A DNA stretch of 64,000 bases. Origin: Chondrinema litorale. GTDB taxonomy: Bacteria > Bacteroidota > Bacteroidia > Cytophagales > Flammeovirgaceae. The position numbers and the translations under genes are program-made. Positions 35,301 through 44,268 of this stretch are shown in pieces. The notes beneath the pieces were generated by a model. It saw only the letters and a list, made by a program, of their open reading frames with translations, did not search any database and had not been told where the DNA came from. The stretch lies in contig NZ_CP111059.1 of the NCBI RefSeq assembly GCF_026250525.1, forward strand, positions 62,001 to 126,000, given 5' to 3'. Each line of letters opens with the position of its first letter. Positions within the stretch are counted from its first letter, which is position 1.

Positions 35301-35966
35301 AACGACAGCATTAAGGCTTAATAACGACACAGATAAGGTTTAATAGCGACAAGAATAAGGTAAGTAACGACAGTGGTAAGGTATAACAACGACAGAAATA
35401 AGTAATCCAAACGACAGTGATAAGGAATGAACGACATTAGTAAGGATTCTAGTTTTAAGCCCAAATTCCCCTCTTTTTTATATTCTAAAGCACATTAGAG
35501 AGTATTTTTAAGCCATAAAACTGCTTTTTGGGTTAAGACATTCTCACATTTTTGATTAATTACTTGATTTAACAACGACAGAATTCAGGAAATGAATTAT
35601 ATAAATGACTTAAAGTATTGAATAACGACAAAATTAAGGATGTAACGACAGTTTTAAGGGTTTAAATTTTGACATAAACTTGTAATCTTAAATTAAGTTT
35701 TACTTTAACAACGACAAGATTAAGGCTAAGACAAAAAAGTGATCTCTATTAACGACAGAATTAAGGAGATTACATCTAGAAAGATTTATTCACTATAAGT
35801 AATAACGACAGTTTTAAGGAGAGTTAAAATTGGTTTCAATCACAAAGAATTTTTGAGATGCGTTTAAACATGCAGAATGCAAGTTTAGCAAAACAACGAC
35901 AGAATTAAGGTAATCCAAAGAAATTGATATTTCACTCAAAAACATTAAACAACGACACAAATAAGG
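35301..35966 (+). repeat. Fifteen direct iterons of a Rep-binding origin
   Basis: Consensus AACGACANNNNTAAGG, all on the plus strand, starting at 35301, 35323, 35345 (AGCGACA), 35366, 35388 (ends TAAGT), 35410, 35430, 35574 (TCAGG), 35624, 35644, 35710, 35751, 35804, 35895 and 35951. The first seven are spaced 20-22 bp, about two helical turns, so Rep molecules would bind the same face. The next eight are spaced 20-129 bp. This is the classical pattern of an iteron-controlled plasmid origin. Confidence 0.93.
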
Positions 35967-35993
35967 CATTTTTAATGAATGTATTTTGAGTAG

Positions 35994-36033
35994 AAAAAAA
36001 CAACGACATCTTTTATTTTGTCGTTGTTTTTTT
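35994..36033. promoter_or_regulatory. Perfect inverted repeat with iteron half-sites, rep operator
   Basis: The left arm (35994-36008) ends CAACGACA; the right arm (36019-36033) begins TGTCGTTG and is its exact reverse complement. Each arm is 15 bp with a 10-base spacer. The repeat sits 31 bases upstream of the rep ATG at 36064. In iteron plasmids such as R6K and pSC101, Rep dimers bind an inverted half-iteron repeat overlapping their own promoter and repress it, while monomers bind iterons. Autorepression here is inference by analogy. Confidence 0.8.
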
Positions 36034-36063
36034 GTTAACTTGCCCAAAATTTCAGGCTATAAA

Positions 36064-37356
36064 ATGTCAAAATCAAATCCAAATCTAGTAGTAAAAAGTA
36101 ACAAGCTTATTAATGCGAGGTTGAATAATTTAACTTTGTCGCAGTTTCGCTTTTTTGAAGTACTGGTTGCTCAGTTGGATAAAGATCAGCCTGATTTTGT
36201 AAAGCAGCGAGTGTACTTAAGAGATTTTGTGGAGAACATTGGTACTAAAAATAAAAATGAATACCAACGAGCGAGAGAAATTACCAAGTCGCTCATGAAG
36301 CATGTAATCGAGATTTTTGAAGACCCAAAAATCCGTCAGGTAAACTTGTTTCATGAAATTGTGTACGATAAAGACCTACCCTACATCGAAGCTGTTTTTC
36401 ATCCAAGACTTGTGCCCTACTTGTTGCAACTTAAAGAGAAGTTTACATCTTACGACATAAGAAATGTACTGCCGCTGAGTAGCGTATATGCGATGCAGAT
36501 GTATCAGTTATTAAAGCAGTATGCAAATTTGGGAACACGTACATTTAAATTGGAAGAGTTAAAGAAAGTAATGGGAGTTGAAGACCTGTATGAGCGCTAT
36601 TACGATTTTAAAAGACGGATACTGCTTCCCTCTCAAAAAGATTTAGATAAACACTGCGATATTACCTTCACTTTTAAAGAAATAAGAAAAGGCAGAAAGA
36701 TAGATTCTATTAAATTTAAAATCTATCCACGAGAAAACCGTCTTTCGATTGACACAGGTTCAGACGGGCAAATTATGACTGAACCAACTACTGTTTTCAA
36801 TTTGTTGCGAACATTGGGTTTAAAAGAGAATCAGATTATTTCTACTTTAAAGGAATACGACGAGCAAAAGGTGTTGGAAATTGCCAAATACACCCATCAT
36901 AAACTTAATATAGGAGAAATAAAAAATCCTGCAGCGTATTTTCTAAAGTTGATAAAAGAAGATGCCGAAGTCACGGTAATGTCAAACTTCAAAAAGAAAG
37001 AAAAGCAGCAAGAAGCAGATACGGAAGAAGGTAGGAGAAAAATTGAAGCTTTTAAAGAGGAGTTTGAAACAAAAAGAACAGATGTAGGCAAAAAGCTGGC
37101 TGAGAATGCTTCAGTAAATGAGTTGAAGAAATTTGAAGCTTATGTGAGTGGAAACCCATACCTTAGAAAAAAATTAATGCTCGAAGGGAAAATTAATCCT
37201 AAAAGCGACGAATATACTTTCTGGTTGAGTAACTTTTTGCTACCAGAGTTTGAACCTGCTTTTGTAGCTTGGGTAGCTGAGCAAAAGGGATATCAGGTGA
37301 GAAGAGAACAAGGCGATGAGTACAAAATAGTAGGGCAACAAAAGAAGCTATTTTAA
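36064..37356 (+). CDS. Replication initiator protein, Rep_3/RepB family
   Basis: 430 residues from the ATG at 36064; the frame is open upstream to a TTG at 35986, but that would run through the operator. The N-terminal LNNLTLSQFRFFEVLVAQLD and the NEYQRAREITKSLMKHVIEI stretch form the first winged-helix domain (about 15-125). A second follows (LPLSSVYAMQMYQLLKQYAN, RTFKLEELKKVMGVEDLYER, then FKRRILLPSQKDLDKHCDIT). The C-terminal third (residues 310-430) is charged and absent from shorter Rep proteins. It binds the adjacent iterons to start replication. The parA-parB pair follows. Confidence 0.9.
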   Translation: MSKSNPNLVVKSNKLINARLNNLTLSQFRFFEVLVAQLDKDQPDFVKQRVYLRDFVENIGTKNKNEYQRAREITKSLMKHVIEIFEDPKIRQVNLFHEIVYDKDLPYIEAVFHPRLVPYLLQLKEKFTSYDIRNVLPLSSVYAMQMYQLLKQYANLGTRTFKLEELKKVMGVEDLYERYYDFKRRILLPSQKDLDKHCDITFTFKEIRKGRKIDSIKFKIYPRENRLSIDTGSDGQIMTEPTTVFNLLRTLGLKENQIISTLKEYDEQKVLEIAKYTHHKLNIGEIKNPAAYFLKLIKEDAEVTVMSNFKKKEKQQEADTEEGRRKIEAFKEEFETKRTDVGKKLAENASVNELKKFEAYVSGNPYLRKKLMLEGKINPKSDEYTFWLSNFLLPEFEPAFVAWVAEQKGYQVRREQGDEYKIVGQQKKLF

Positions 37357-37510
37357 GCTATTTTCACTAAAACAATTTAAGTGAAATCTTCTCTGAATAT
37401 TAACACACCCAATCAATTTTTTTAGAACATTTCTACCAATTCTCTCTAGATAATTTTGTGATTGAAAATTTCTTTTGGGTATTTTGAAATGAATTTTACA
37501 CAAAATCCAT

Positions 37511-38257
37511 ATGACAAAAATAATCGCGGTTTTAAATCTGAAAGGAGGAGTTGGAAAAACCACCACCACCATAAATCTTGGCAAAGCTTTATCTCTTCAA
37601 GGTAAAAAAGTATTGTTAATAGATAATGACCCACAGGCAAACCTCACTTATGGTTTAGGAGTAGATTTAAATGAGCAAAATATATATTCTGTTTACAAAG
37701 AAGAGACTGGCTTTCCAATTATTCAGTCAGACGAGAATTTATCTTTGGTGCCTTCAGGTCTTGAACTGGCAACCATAGAATCGGATATTGACAAAAAGAT
37801 AAATCGCTACGAAATATTAAAAGGAGCGCTTAAAGAAGTGGAACCTGAGTATGATTTTATTTTGATCGACTGCCCTCCTTCTATCGGCATATTTTCGATC
37901 AATGCCATTGCTGCCTCAACGCATTATTTATTGCCAACTCAACCGGCTCAGTTTGGATTAATTGGTTTAGAGGAAATCATCAAATTGATAAACAATCAGG
38001 TAAAAAGATTGCTAAACCCGAACATAGAACCCTTGGGTATTTTGATTACTATGTTCCAGAATACCAATGCTACTGAAGTTGGGTATGAAGAGATTAAAAA
38101 TAAATATGATACTTTAATGTTTGATGCAGTAATTCGCTATACCACCAAGTTTAGAGAAGCAGAAATAGTAAGAGAAGATATATTTTCACATGCGCCACAA
38201 AGCGGAGCGGCAAAAGAGTATATGGCCTTGGCAAAAGAAGTTTTAAAGAAAGCATGA
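37511..38257 (+). CDS. parA: ParA-type partition ATPase
   Basis: 248 residues, the short ParA/Soj form without an N-terminal HTH extension. The deviant Walker A motif LKGGVGKTTTTINLGKAL is at residues 10-27, the A' region IDNDPQANLTYGLG at 41-54, and Walker B FILIDCPPSIG near 117-127, followed by AASTHYLLPTQPAQFGL. ParA ATPases move plasmid copies over the nucleoid via ParB. The gene starts 155 bases after the rep stop; that gap holds a 7-bp hairpin (37362-37386) but no obvious centromere. It overlaps parB by four bases (ATGA at 38254), typical of par operons. Confidence 0.92.
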   Translation: MTKIIAVLNLKGGVGKTTTTINLGKALSLQGKKVLLIDNDPQANLTYGLGVDLNEQNIYSVYKEETGFPIIQSDENLSLVPSGLELATIESDIDKKINRYEILKGALKEVEPEYDFILIDCPPSIGIFSINAIAASTHYLLPTQPAQFGLIGLEEIIKLINNQVKRLLNPNIEPLGILITMFQNTNATEVGYEEIKNKYDTLMFDAVIRYTTKFREAEIVREDIFSHAPQSGAAKEYMALAKEVLKKA

Positions 38258-39174
38258 GTGATTTCAGAAAAAAGGTAAAGGCAAAGAAAGCGACTGAAAG
38301 GGAGCAACAATCAGGTCATCAGCTTATTGGTAAGATGATCACCGAGAGCAGAGCAATTACTTTCGAGATTGATCCTGAGTTAGAATTGTTGATACCGCCT
38401 TTGAATAAAGAAGAGCTAATCTTGCTCGAAGATAGTATCCGTACAGAAGGTTTAAGAGAGCAACTCAAAGTATGGAAAGAAGCTGATGATAAAATCTGGT
38501 TGATAGATGGACACAACCGCTATAAGATTATTACCAAGCTTAGCGAAGAAGGTGTTGAGGTAAAGCACAAGCCAGAGTTTATTGAGTTTGCTGATAAAGA
38601 AGCGGTAAAAGACTGGATGATTTTAAACCAGTTAGGTCGTAGAAACCTTACTGATGAGCAGCGGAGTTACTTACGTGGTTTGCGATACGAAAGAGAGAAA
38701 TCGAAACAAGGAGGGACAGGTGCAAACCAGTATAATTCGCAGCGTAGTCAAAATGTCCACACTGCAAGAACGGTAGATGTTTTGGCAGAAGAATACAAAG
38801 TTTCTCCAAAAACCATCCAAAGAGATTCTGAATATGCTAGAGGAATTGAGCGAATTGGCGAAAATAATCCTGATTATAAGCGCAAGATTCTGGCAGGAGA
38901 AGAAAAGCTCAAAAAAGGCTTAGTGCAACAGTTAGGAAGAATTCCAAATAAGATTACTTCTCCCATAAAAACTGCTGCTGATGTAAGTACTTATTTGCAG
39001 AAAATTAATAAGCCAAAAACAGAAGATCAACAAACAGTTTCCTCTGTAAAAGATGAGTATGAGAACCTCAAAAAGCAGATCATCATCAAACTAAAAACTT
39101 TATCAATAGAAAGTACCAAAAAGGAATATGATAGCTTAATTAGCCAAATCAAAAACCTTCAAAAAATAAAATAA
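38254..39174 (+). CDS. parB: ParB-type partition protein
   Basis: 306 residues. The ParB N-terminal domain is visible as LNKEELILLEDSIRTEGLRE, KVWKEADDKIWLIDGHNRY (the DGHNRY motif, about residues 84-92) and VKDWMILNQLGRRNLTDEQR. A helix-turn-helix follows (VDVLAEEYKVSPKTIQRDSE, about 172-192), then a coiled C-terminal section (YENLKKQIIIKLKTLSIES). It binds the centromere and stimulates ParA. The open frame ends just before a perfect terminator. parS was not located. Confidence 0.9.
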   Translation: MSDFRKKVKAKKATEREQQSGHQLIGKMITESRAITFEIDPELELLIPPLNKEELILLEDSIRTEGLREQLKVWKEADDKIWLIDGHNRYKIITKLSEEGVEVKHKPEFIEFADKEAVKDWMILNQLGRRNLTDEQRSYLRGLRYEREKSKQGGTGANQYNSQRSQNVHTARTVDVLAEEYKVSPKTIQRDSEYARGIERIGENNPDYKRKILAGEEKLKKGLVQQLGRIPNKITSPIKTAADVSTYLQKINKPKTEDQQTVSSVKDEYENLKKQIIIKLKTLSIESTKKEYDSLISQIKNLQKIK

Positions 39175-39213
39175 AAAAAGCAGTGTGGTCAAATTGGCTA
39201 CACTGCTTTTTGC
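39175..39213 (+). terminator. Rho-independent terminator of the rep-par region
   Basis: Perfect 12-bp arms AAAAAGCAGTGT (39175-39186) and ACACTGCTTTTT (39200-39211) enclose a 13-base loop, and the right arm ends in a T-run. It directly follows the parB stop codon and separates the replication module from the SusC gene. Confidence 0.9.
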
Positions 39214-39264
39214 TTTTCAAAATACCCCTCTCTCCTATCCCAATCCTTGACTGATCATGCCAAA

Positions 39265-39284
39265 TCAGGTCAACAAGAACCTGA
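39265..39284. promoter_or_regulatory. Inverted repeat upstream of the SusC gene
   Basis: TCAGGT (39265-39270) and ACCTGA (39279-39284) are perfect inverted arms 8 bases apart, 64 bases before the SusC start codon. It could bind the GntR-type regulator or the AraC-type domain of the hybrid regulator encoded downstream. No similar copy was spotted elsewhere, so the role is only a suggestion. Confidence 0.35.
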
Positions 39285-39347
39285 ACAAAAACTAATTTCA
39301 TACTAGCGAAAAGAACAACTCTTTATCGATCATCTAAATATGAAAGT

Positions 39348-42300
39348 ATGAAAAACTTATTACCAGGACTACTAACAGTTTTCCTGTTAATGCCAATGTT
39401 ACAAGCTTTGGCGCAGGAGAAAACCATTACGGGCAAAGTGAGCTCAACAGAAGATGGCGAAAGTTTACCGGGAGTAACAATTCTAGTAAAAGGAACCACA
39501 ATCGGAACTACAACCGATTTTAATGGCAGCTACAAACTCAATGTTCCTGATGCATCCAATATCATTACATTTAGCTATATCGGATTTCAAACCCAAGAGG
39601 TGGATATAGGCAATCGATCTGTAGTAGATGTACAATTGGCTTTAGATGTAAGTCAACTAGAAGAAGTGGTGGTTATCGGATTCGGCACACAGGAGAAAAA
39701 AGACATTACTGGAGCTATTTCATCAGTTTCGGGAGAAGATTTAAACGAGATTCCAGTGCCATCTTTTGAGCAAGCCCTTACCGGAAGAGCAGCTGGCGTG
39801 CAAGTTACCACTGGTTCAGGCACACCGGGAGCGGGTGCAAGTTTGAGAATAAGAGGTGTGGGTTCTACCAACAACTCAGAGCCTTTGTATGTAATCGATG
39901 GAATTATTATCGGAAATGAAACAGGTGGTGGACAAACTTCAATCAGTCCTTTGTCACTCATAAATCCCAATGATATTGAAAGTATAGATATTTTGAAGGA
40001 TGCTTCTGCAACTGCCATTTATGGAGCAAGAGCTGGAAATGGTGTAGTAATTATTACCACCAAGAGAGGTAAAGAAGGAAAGATGTCTATCAATCTAGAT
40101 ACTTATGCTTCGGTGAGTGTGCTCGATCGAAGTAATTTTAGCATGCTTTCCGGAACCGATTGGGCAAGGTATTATTCTGAAATGATGGCAGAAACTGGCA
40201 ATACCGATTACAAGGGAAAAGCCTTTGTAGATAAAGTATTGAGCGGTGCTGAATTACCTACCTACGATTGGTTCGATTATGCTAACAGAAATGGTAAAAT
40301 AAACAGCTATAACTTGTCTGTAACTTCTGGTTCTGCTAAGTCTCAAATTTTCACATCGCTCAACTATTTTGATCAAGAAGGTATATTGCCAAACTCAGAT
40401 ATGAAACGCTATACCATTCGATTAAACAGCGATCATAAATTCGGGAAAAGGCTGAAAGTGGGAAACACTTTAGCGATATCTAGAAGTGAAGCGAATACGG
40501 TGGGAAATGTAGACGGAAATATCAATACAAAAAACTGGATAGGTAGGCTTTTACAAGCTAATCCATACAAACCTATTTTCGATCCGATTGATGGCGATTA
40601 TGCTGGTTTATCTGCGCAAGATCCAGATGCCGAAGCGCAATTAGATTACCAGAATGAGCACCCGATCTGGAACATGGAAACCAATTATGATAAGGAAGTA
40701 AGAAATCGAATTTGGGGTTCTGTTTTTGCCGATTACGAAATTATCAATGGACTAACTTTCCACTCAATGGCATCGGTAGATTGGAGTTTTAATAAAACAG
40801 AAGTGAGAACACCTGCCAATACCATCGATGGTGCTGCTGCCAGAGATGAAACAACATCTTACCTAAGAATGAACTACAATGAGCCTCGCACTTGGTTTAT
40901 CGAAAATACCTTGCGATACGAGAAGTCATTAGACAAGCACAACTTCAGTTTAATGGCAGGTTATCAAGCACAAAATAACTTGAATTTGGGTTTTGGTTCT
41001 AATGCTGGAGCTTTTGTTGATACCGATTATTGGTTTTTTAGCAGGCCTACATTAACCAACGAAATCACCGATAGTGAAGGCAATGTATTGGCTACGCAAC
41101 CACTTGTTATGCCTAATGTAACCAACTACCAAAACGAATCTGCTTTTGTCTCTTTCTTTGGTAGACTTATCTACGACTTTAATGACAAATATTTGTTGAC
41201 AGCCACTGTGCGTAGAGACGGTTCTTCTCGCTTTGGTGCTTCTCAACGATGGGGAATTTTCCCGGCGGTTTCAGCAGGTTGGCGAATTTCAGAAGAGGCT
41301 TTTATGCAAGATATATCTCAGGTATCTAACCTGAAATTGAGAGTAGGTTATGGTATTAGTGGGAGCGATAATACAGGTTTGTATCAATGGAATTCCACCA
41401 TAGGTGCAGGAGCAGATCAAGAATATGTATTTAATGGGGGTGTAATTCCCGGAGCTACTTTGGTGAGGTTGGCAAATGAATACTTGAGTTGGGAAGAAAT
41501 TAAAATGCTAAACGCAGGCTTAGACGTTGGTTTTTTTGGAGGTAAATTAGAGTTAACAATTGATTATTTTGATAAAACTACCGAAGGTCTTTTGCTCGCT
41601 TTTGCCCCAGCCGAAGAAGTGGGTTCATTAAGTAACCCAACAGGGAATTTAGGGGAGATCAACAACAAAGGAATCGAGCTTACTTTGAGAAGCGTCAATG
41701 TATCTACTGGTGATTTTAGATGGATAACAGACTTCAATATTTCATCAGTAAAAAACAAAGTAGTGAGTTTGCCAGAAGATGCAGATCGCTTTAATGGGGT
41801 GAACATTACCAGAGTTGGCGAAGAGATAGGAGCAATTTATGGTTTTGAAACGGATGGTTTGTTTCAAAACTGGGATGAAGTTTACAATCATGCTTACCAA
41901 AACCAGTCAGTTGAATCCTATAATGAAGAAACAGGTTTGCCGAACTACACAGGTAATACAGATGATGCTACCAAAGAAAACAATACGGCTCCTGGCGATA
42001 TCAAATATGTAGATCAGAACGGAGATGGTTTTATCGATGCTGATAATGACAGGGTGATTATCGGTAGTACGATTCCCGATTTTACTTGGGGGCTCAACAA
42101 CACAGTGAGTTATAAGGGAATTACACTGTCAGTTTTTTTACAGGGAGTGCAAGGAGTGGATGTTTATAACTCACTTAGAGTGGGTTTAGAAAGCTCTAAC
42201 TCTTCGTTTGCCAATATGCGAGAGGATGTTTTGAACAGGTGGAAAGGGGAAGGTACAAGCAACAGTATTCCAAGAGCTGTGTTTAGTAACCCGAATTCTA

Positions 42301-42587
42301 ATGGCAGAGCTTCGCAACATTGGTTAGAAGATGGCTCATTCGTAAGAATCAAAAACGTTAGACTCTCCTATTCTTTCCCGAAAGCTTTGTTGCAATCAAT
42401 CAGGCTAGAAAATGCCGGAGTGAATTTTTATGCTGTGGGAACCAACTTACTCACCTTTACCAAATACAGCGGTTTCGATCCTGAAATCAGTTTGCGAGAT
42501 GCCGATAACCCTGAAACAGCCGGAGTAGATGGCGGTGCTTATCCGCTATCGAGACAGTTCACACTGGGCATGCAATTATCTTTTTAA
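39348..42587 (+). CDS. SusC/RagA-type TonB-dependent transporter
   Basis: 1079 residues with signal peptide (LTVFLLMPMLQALAQ). A carboxypeptidase-regulatory-like domain (about 25-105, ITGKVSSTEDGESLPGVTIL, GTTTDFNGSYKLNV) precedes the plug (about 115-235, SIDILKDASATAIYGARAGN and GVVIITTK). The rest is a 22-strand barrel ending QFTLGMQLSF. SusC proteins form the channel of outer-membrane nutrient uptake and pair with the SusD lipoprotein encoded four bases downstream. The locus is followed by a hybrid two-component regulator, so it is inducible by a glycan or similar nutrient. No degrading enzyme is adjacent, which leaves the substrate unknown. Confidence 0.93.
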   Translation: MKNLLPGLLTVFLLMPMLQALAQEKTITGKVSSTEDGESLPGVTILVKGTTIGTTTDFNGSYKLNVPDASNIITFSYIGFQTQEVDIGNRSVVDVQLALDVSQLEEVVVIGFGTQEKKDITGAISSVSGEDLNEIPVPSFEQALTGRAAGVQVTTGSGTPGAGASLRIRGVGSTNNSEPLYVIDGIIIGNETGGGQTSISPLSLINPNDIESIDILKDASATAIYGARAGNGVVIITTKRGKEGKMSINLDTYASVSVLDRSNFSMLSGTDWARYYSEMMAETGNTDYKGKAFVDKVLSGAELPTYDWFDYANRNGKINSYNLSVTSGSAKSQIFTSLNYFDQEGILPNSDMKRYTIRLNSDHKFGKRLKVGNTLAISRSEANTVGNVDGNINTKNWIGRLLQANPYKPIFDPIDGDYAGLSAQDPDAEAQLDYQNEHPIWNMETNYDKEVRNRIWGSVFADYEIINGLTFHSMASVDWSFNKTEVRTPANTIDGAAARDETTSYLRMNYNEPRTWFIENTLRYEKSLDKHNFSLMAGYQAQNNLNLGFGSNAGAFVDTDYWFFSRPTLTNEITDSEGNVLATQPLVMPNVTNYQNESAFVSFFGRLIYDFNDKYLLTATVRRDGSSRFGASQRWGIFPAVSAGWRISEEAFMQDISQVSNLKLRVGYGISGSDNTGLYQWNSTIGAGADQEYVFNGGVIPGATLVRLANEYLSWEEIKMLNAGLDVGFFGGKLELTIDYFDKTTEGLLLAFAPAEEVGSLSNPTGNLGEINNKGIELTLRSVNVSTGDFRWITDFNISSVKNKVVSLPEDADRFNGVNITRVGEEIGAIYGFETDGLFQNWDEVYNHAYQNQSVESYNEETGLPNYTGNTDDATKENNTAPGDIKYVDQNGDGFIDADNDRVIIGSTIPDFTWGLNNTVSYKGITLSVFLQGVQGVDVYNSLRVGLESSNSSFANMREDVLNRWKGEGTSNSIPRAVFSNPNSNGRASQHWLEDGSFVRIKNVRLSYSFPKALLQSIRLENAGVNFYAVGTNLLTFTKYSGFDPEISLRDADNPETAGVDGGAYPLSRQFTLGMQLSF

Positions 42588-42608
42588 ATATTGAAAATGA
42601 ACACAATT

Positions 42609-44186
42609 ATGAAAAAATATATCATTCTTTTGCTCACAGGATTTCTGCTGACAACCTGTACAGATATGCTCGATCAAACCGATCCGACAGGGCCTACTGG
42701 TGACAACTTCTTCCAAACTGAAAACGATTTGCAACAAGCAGTAGTAGCAGCTTATTCAGGCTTATCGCTTCCCATTTCCCTTCACCGATTAAACATCTTG
42801 GGATTCGAGCAATTTACAGATAATATCTACAATGGTTCGGCCACTGGAGATGGTGCTTTTGGCGCTTGGTCAACCTTTAGTTACGATACACAGAATCAAG
42901 CAATACAAGAGAATTACAGAGGTTTTTATCAGCTGATAAATATGTGTAATCAAGTAATAATTCGTGGTTCAGAAGCAGATGTAAGTGATGAGGTTTTAAC
43001 TCAGGTAGTGGCAGAAGTTACTTTTCTGAGAGGATATGCCCACTTTATGCTCACTTTAATCTGGGGTGATGTGCCCATAGTAACAGAGATTACCAACGAT
43101 CCTTCTGGTTTTGCACCTGAGGTTTCTACTGCAGATGAAGTTTACGAACAAGTAATTTCAGATTTAACTTTTGCAGAAGAAAATCTTTCATCAGTATCTG
43201 CTCAAGGAGGTAGAGTAAACAGTTGGACGGCCAAAGCCATGTTGGCAAAAGTCTATCTTTTTGGTGCAGATGAATTGGGTAATGATGCTTGGTACAGCAT
43301 GTCAGAATCTAAAGCGGCAGAAGTAATCAACAGCAGTACATTCGGCTTGTTTAACGAACTTTCTACCCCGAAAGAAAATCTCGAATCGATCTTCCAAACT
43401 TATAATGAAAACGGCAAAGAACACATCTTTACAGTAAACCATTACAACAGTGGTGGCAATTGGAGTGACAACAATGTAGCATCAGAATTTCCGATGGCAT
43501 CTACTGCTCGCCAAATGCGAAATAACAACAACATGTGGGGTTATGGTTGGGCTTATGTTTATGAGGCAATTGGCACGCAATGGGATGATGCCGATGCTCG
43601 AAAAGATTATAATTTATGGATGCAAGATGAACCGATTATTGTGAATGGCGATACTACTGGCTATTACGATCAAACCAATCAGAATCGTTGCTGTGCTAGA
43701 GCCAATGGAATGTGTTTGCAAAAGTTCTGGTATCAAGAAAACTCCAAGAATGTAAATGGTCGATCAACATTGGGTTTCCCAGTGATGCGCTATGCCGATT
43801 TGCTTTTGATGTATGCCGAAGCAGATTTACTTTCTGATGGAACTATCAGTGCAGTAGGATTAGAAGCAATCAACGAAGTAAGAAATCGTGCTGGACTAGA
43901 AGACCTGAGTTCAGGTGAGATTACGATTGAAAAGATTTTGGAAGAGCGCCGTTGGGAGTTGTTTGGCGAATCTAAGCGCTGGTTCGATTTTATGCGCAAA
44001 AGAAACTCTATGCCTAATCTATTTACCCAAGCTGCTGCAGCCATTGTTGCTGGAGATACTGATGGCGATGACAACGACTTTGCTGCCTTTACTCCGGCAA
44101 AACATTGGAAAATGCCATATCCACAGTCGGCAGTAGATAGAAATCCTAATCTTGTTCAAAAGCCAGCTTGGAGCGCTGGTGATTGA
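42609..44186 (+). CDS. SusD/RagB-type surface nutrient-binding lipoprotein
   Basis: The ATG at 42609 is chosen (MKKYIILLLTGFLLTTC, lipobox LTTC) over an upstream ATG at 42591. The product has 525 residues. SusD signs include FFQTENDLQQAVVAAYSGL (about 37-56), EVTFLRGYAHFMLTLIWGDV (TPR-like helices, about 140-160), SWTAKAMLAKVYLFG and a C-terminal NEVRNRAGLEDLS with ILEERRWELFGESKRWFDFM. SusD caps SusC and binds the incoming ligand at the cell surface. The gene follows susC closely and ends before a terminator at 44211. Confidence 0.93.
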   Translation: MKKYIILLLTGFLLTTCTDMLDQTDPTGPTGDNFFQTENDLQQAVVAAYSGLSLPISLHRLNILGFEQFTDNIYNGSATGDGAFGAWSTFSYDTQNQAIQENYRGFYQLINMCNQVIIRGSEADVSDEVLTQVVAEVTFLRGYAHFMLTLIWGDVPIVTEITNDPSGFAPEVSTADEVYEQVISDLTFAEENLSSVSAQGGRVNSWTAKAMLAKVYLFGADELGNDAWYSMSESKAAEVINSSTFGLFNELSTPKENLESIFQTYNENGKEHIFTVNHYNSGGNWSDNNVASEFPMASTARQMRNNNNMWGYGWAYVYEAIGTQWDDADARKDYNLWMQDEPIIVNGDTTGYYDQTNQNRCCARANGMCLQKFWYQENSKNVNGRSTLGFPVMRYADLLLMYAEADLLSDGTISAVGLEAINEVRNRAGLEDLSSGEITIEKILEERRWELFGESKRWFDFMRKRNSMPNLFTQAAAAIVAGDTDGDDNDFAAFTPAKHWKMPYPQSAVDRNPNLVQKPAWSAGD

Positions 44187-44210
44187 TTTATCTTTCAAAA
44201 GATTGCTCTT

Positions 44211-44242
44211 AAAACCTGTTTCATTCTTGAATCAGGTTTTTT
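44211..44242 (+). terminator. Terminator after the SusD gene
   Basis: Arms AAAACCTG (44211-44218) and CAGGTTTT (44233-44240) with an additional TTCA/TGAA pairing inside are followed by T bases. It separates the susCD transcript from the regulator gene starting at 44269. Confidence 0.75.
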
Positions 44243-44268
44243 CTTAAATTTTAGTATTTTCATGTATC

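Larger units (their letters stand above)
35160..36063. other. Replication origin region
   Basis: A 900-bp non-coding AT-rich stretch between the BRO-N gene and the initiator gene holds fifteen direct iterons (35301-35966) and an inverted iteron half-site pair (35994-36033). The AT-rich section 35446-35573, without iterons, divides the array into a compact block of seven and a looser block of eight, and is a candidate melting region. No DnaA box of the TTATnCACA type was found by eye. Confidence 0.75.

Noticed and set aside
35301..35966. CRISPR array
   Set aside because: Units are 16 bp with irregular gaps, no spacers of constant length and no cas genes; the pattern is that of iterons.
35814..36047. 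Minus-strand open frame inside the iteron region
   Set aside because: It overlaps iterons and the operator, has no recognisable product and is an accident of low-complexity DNA.
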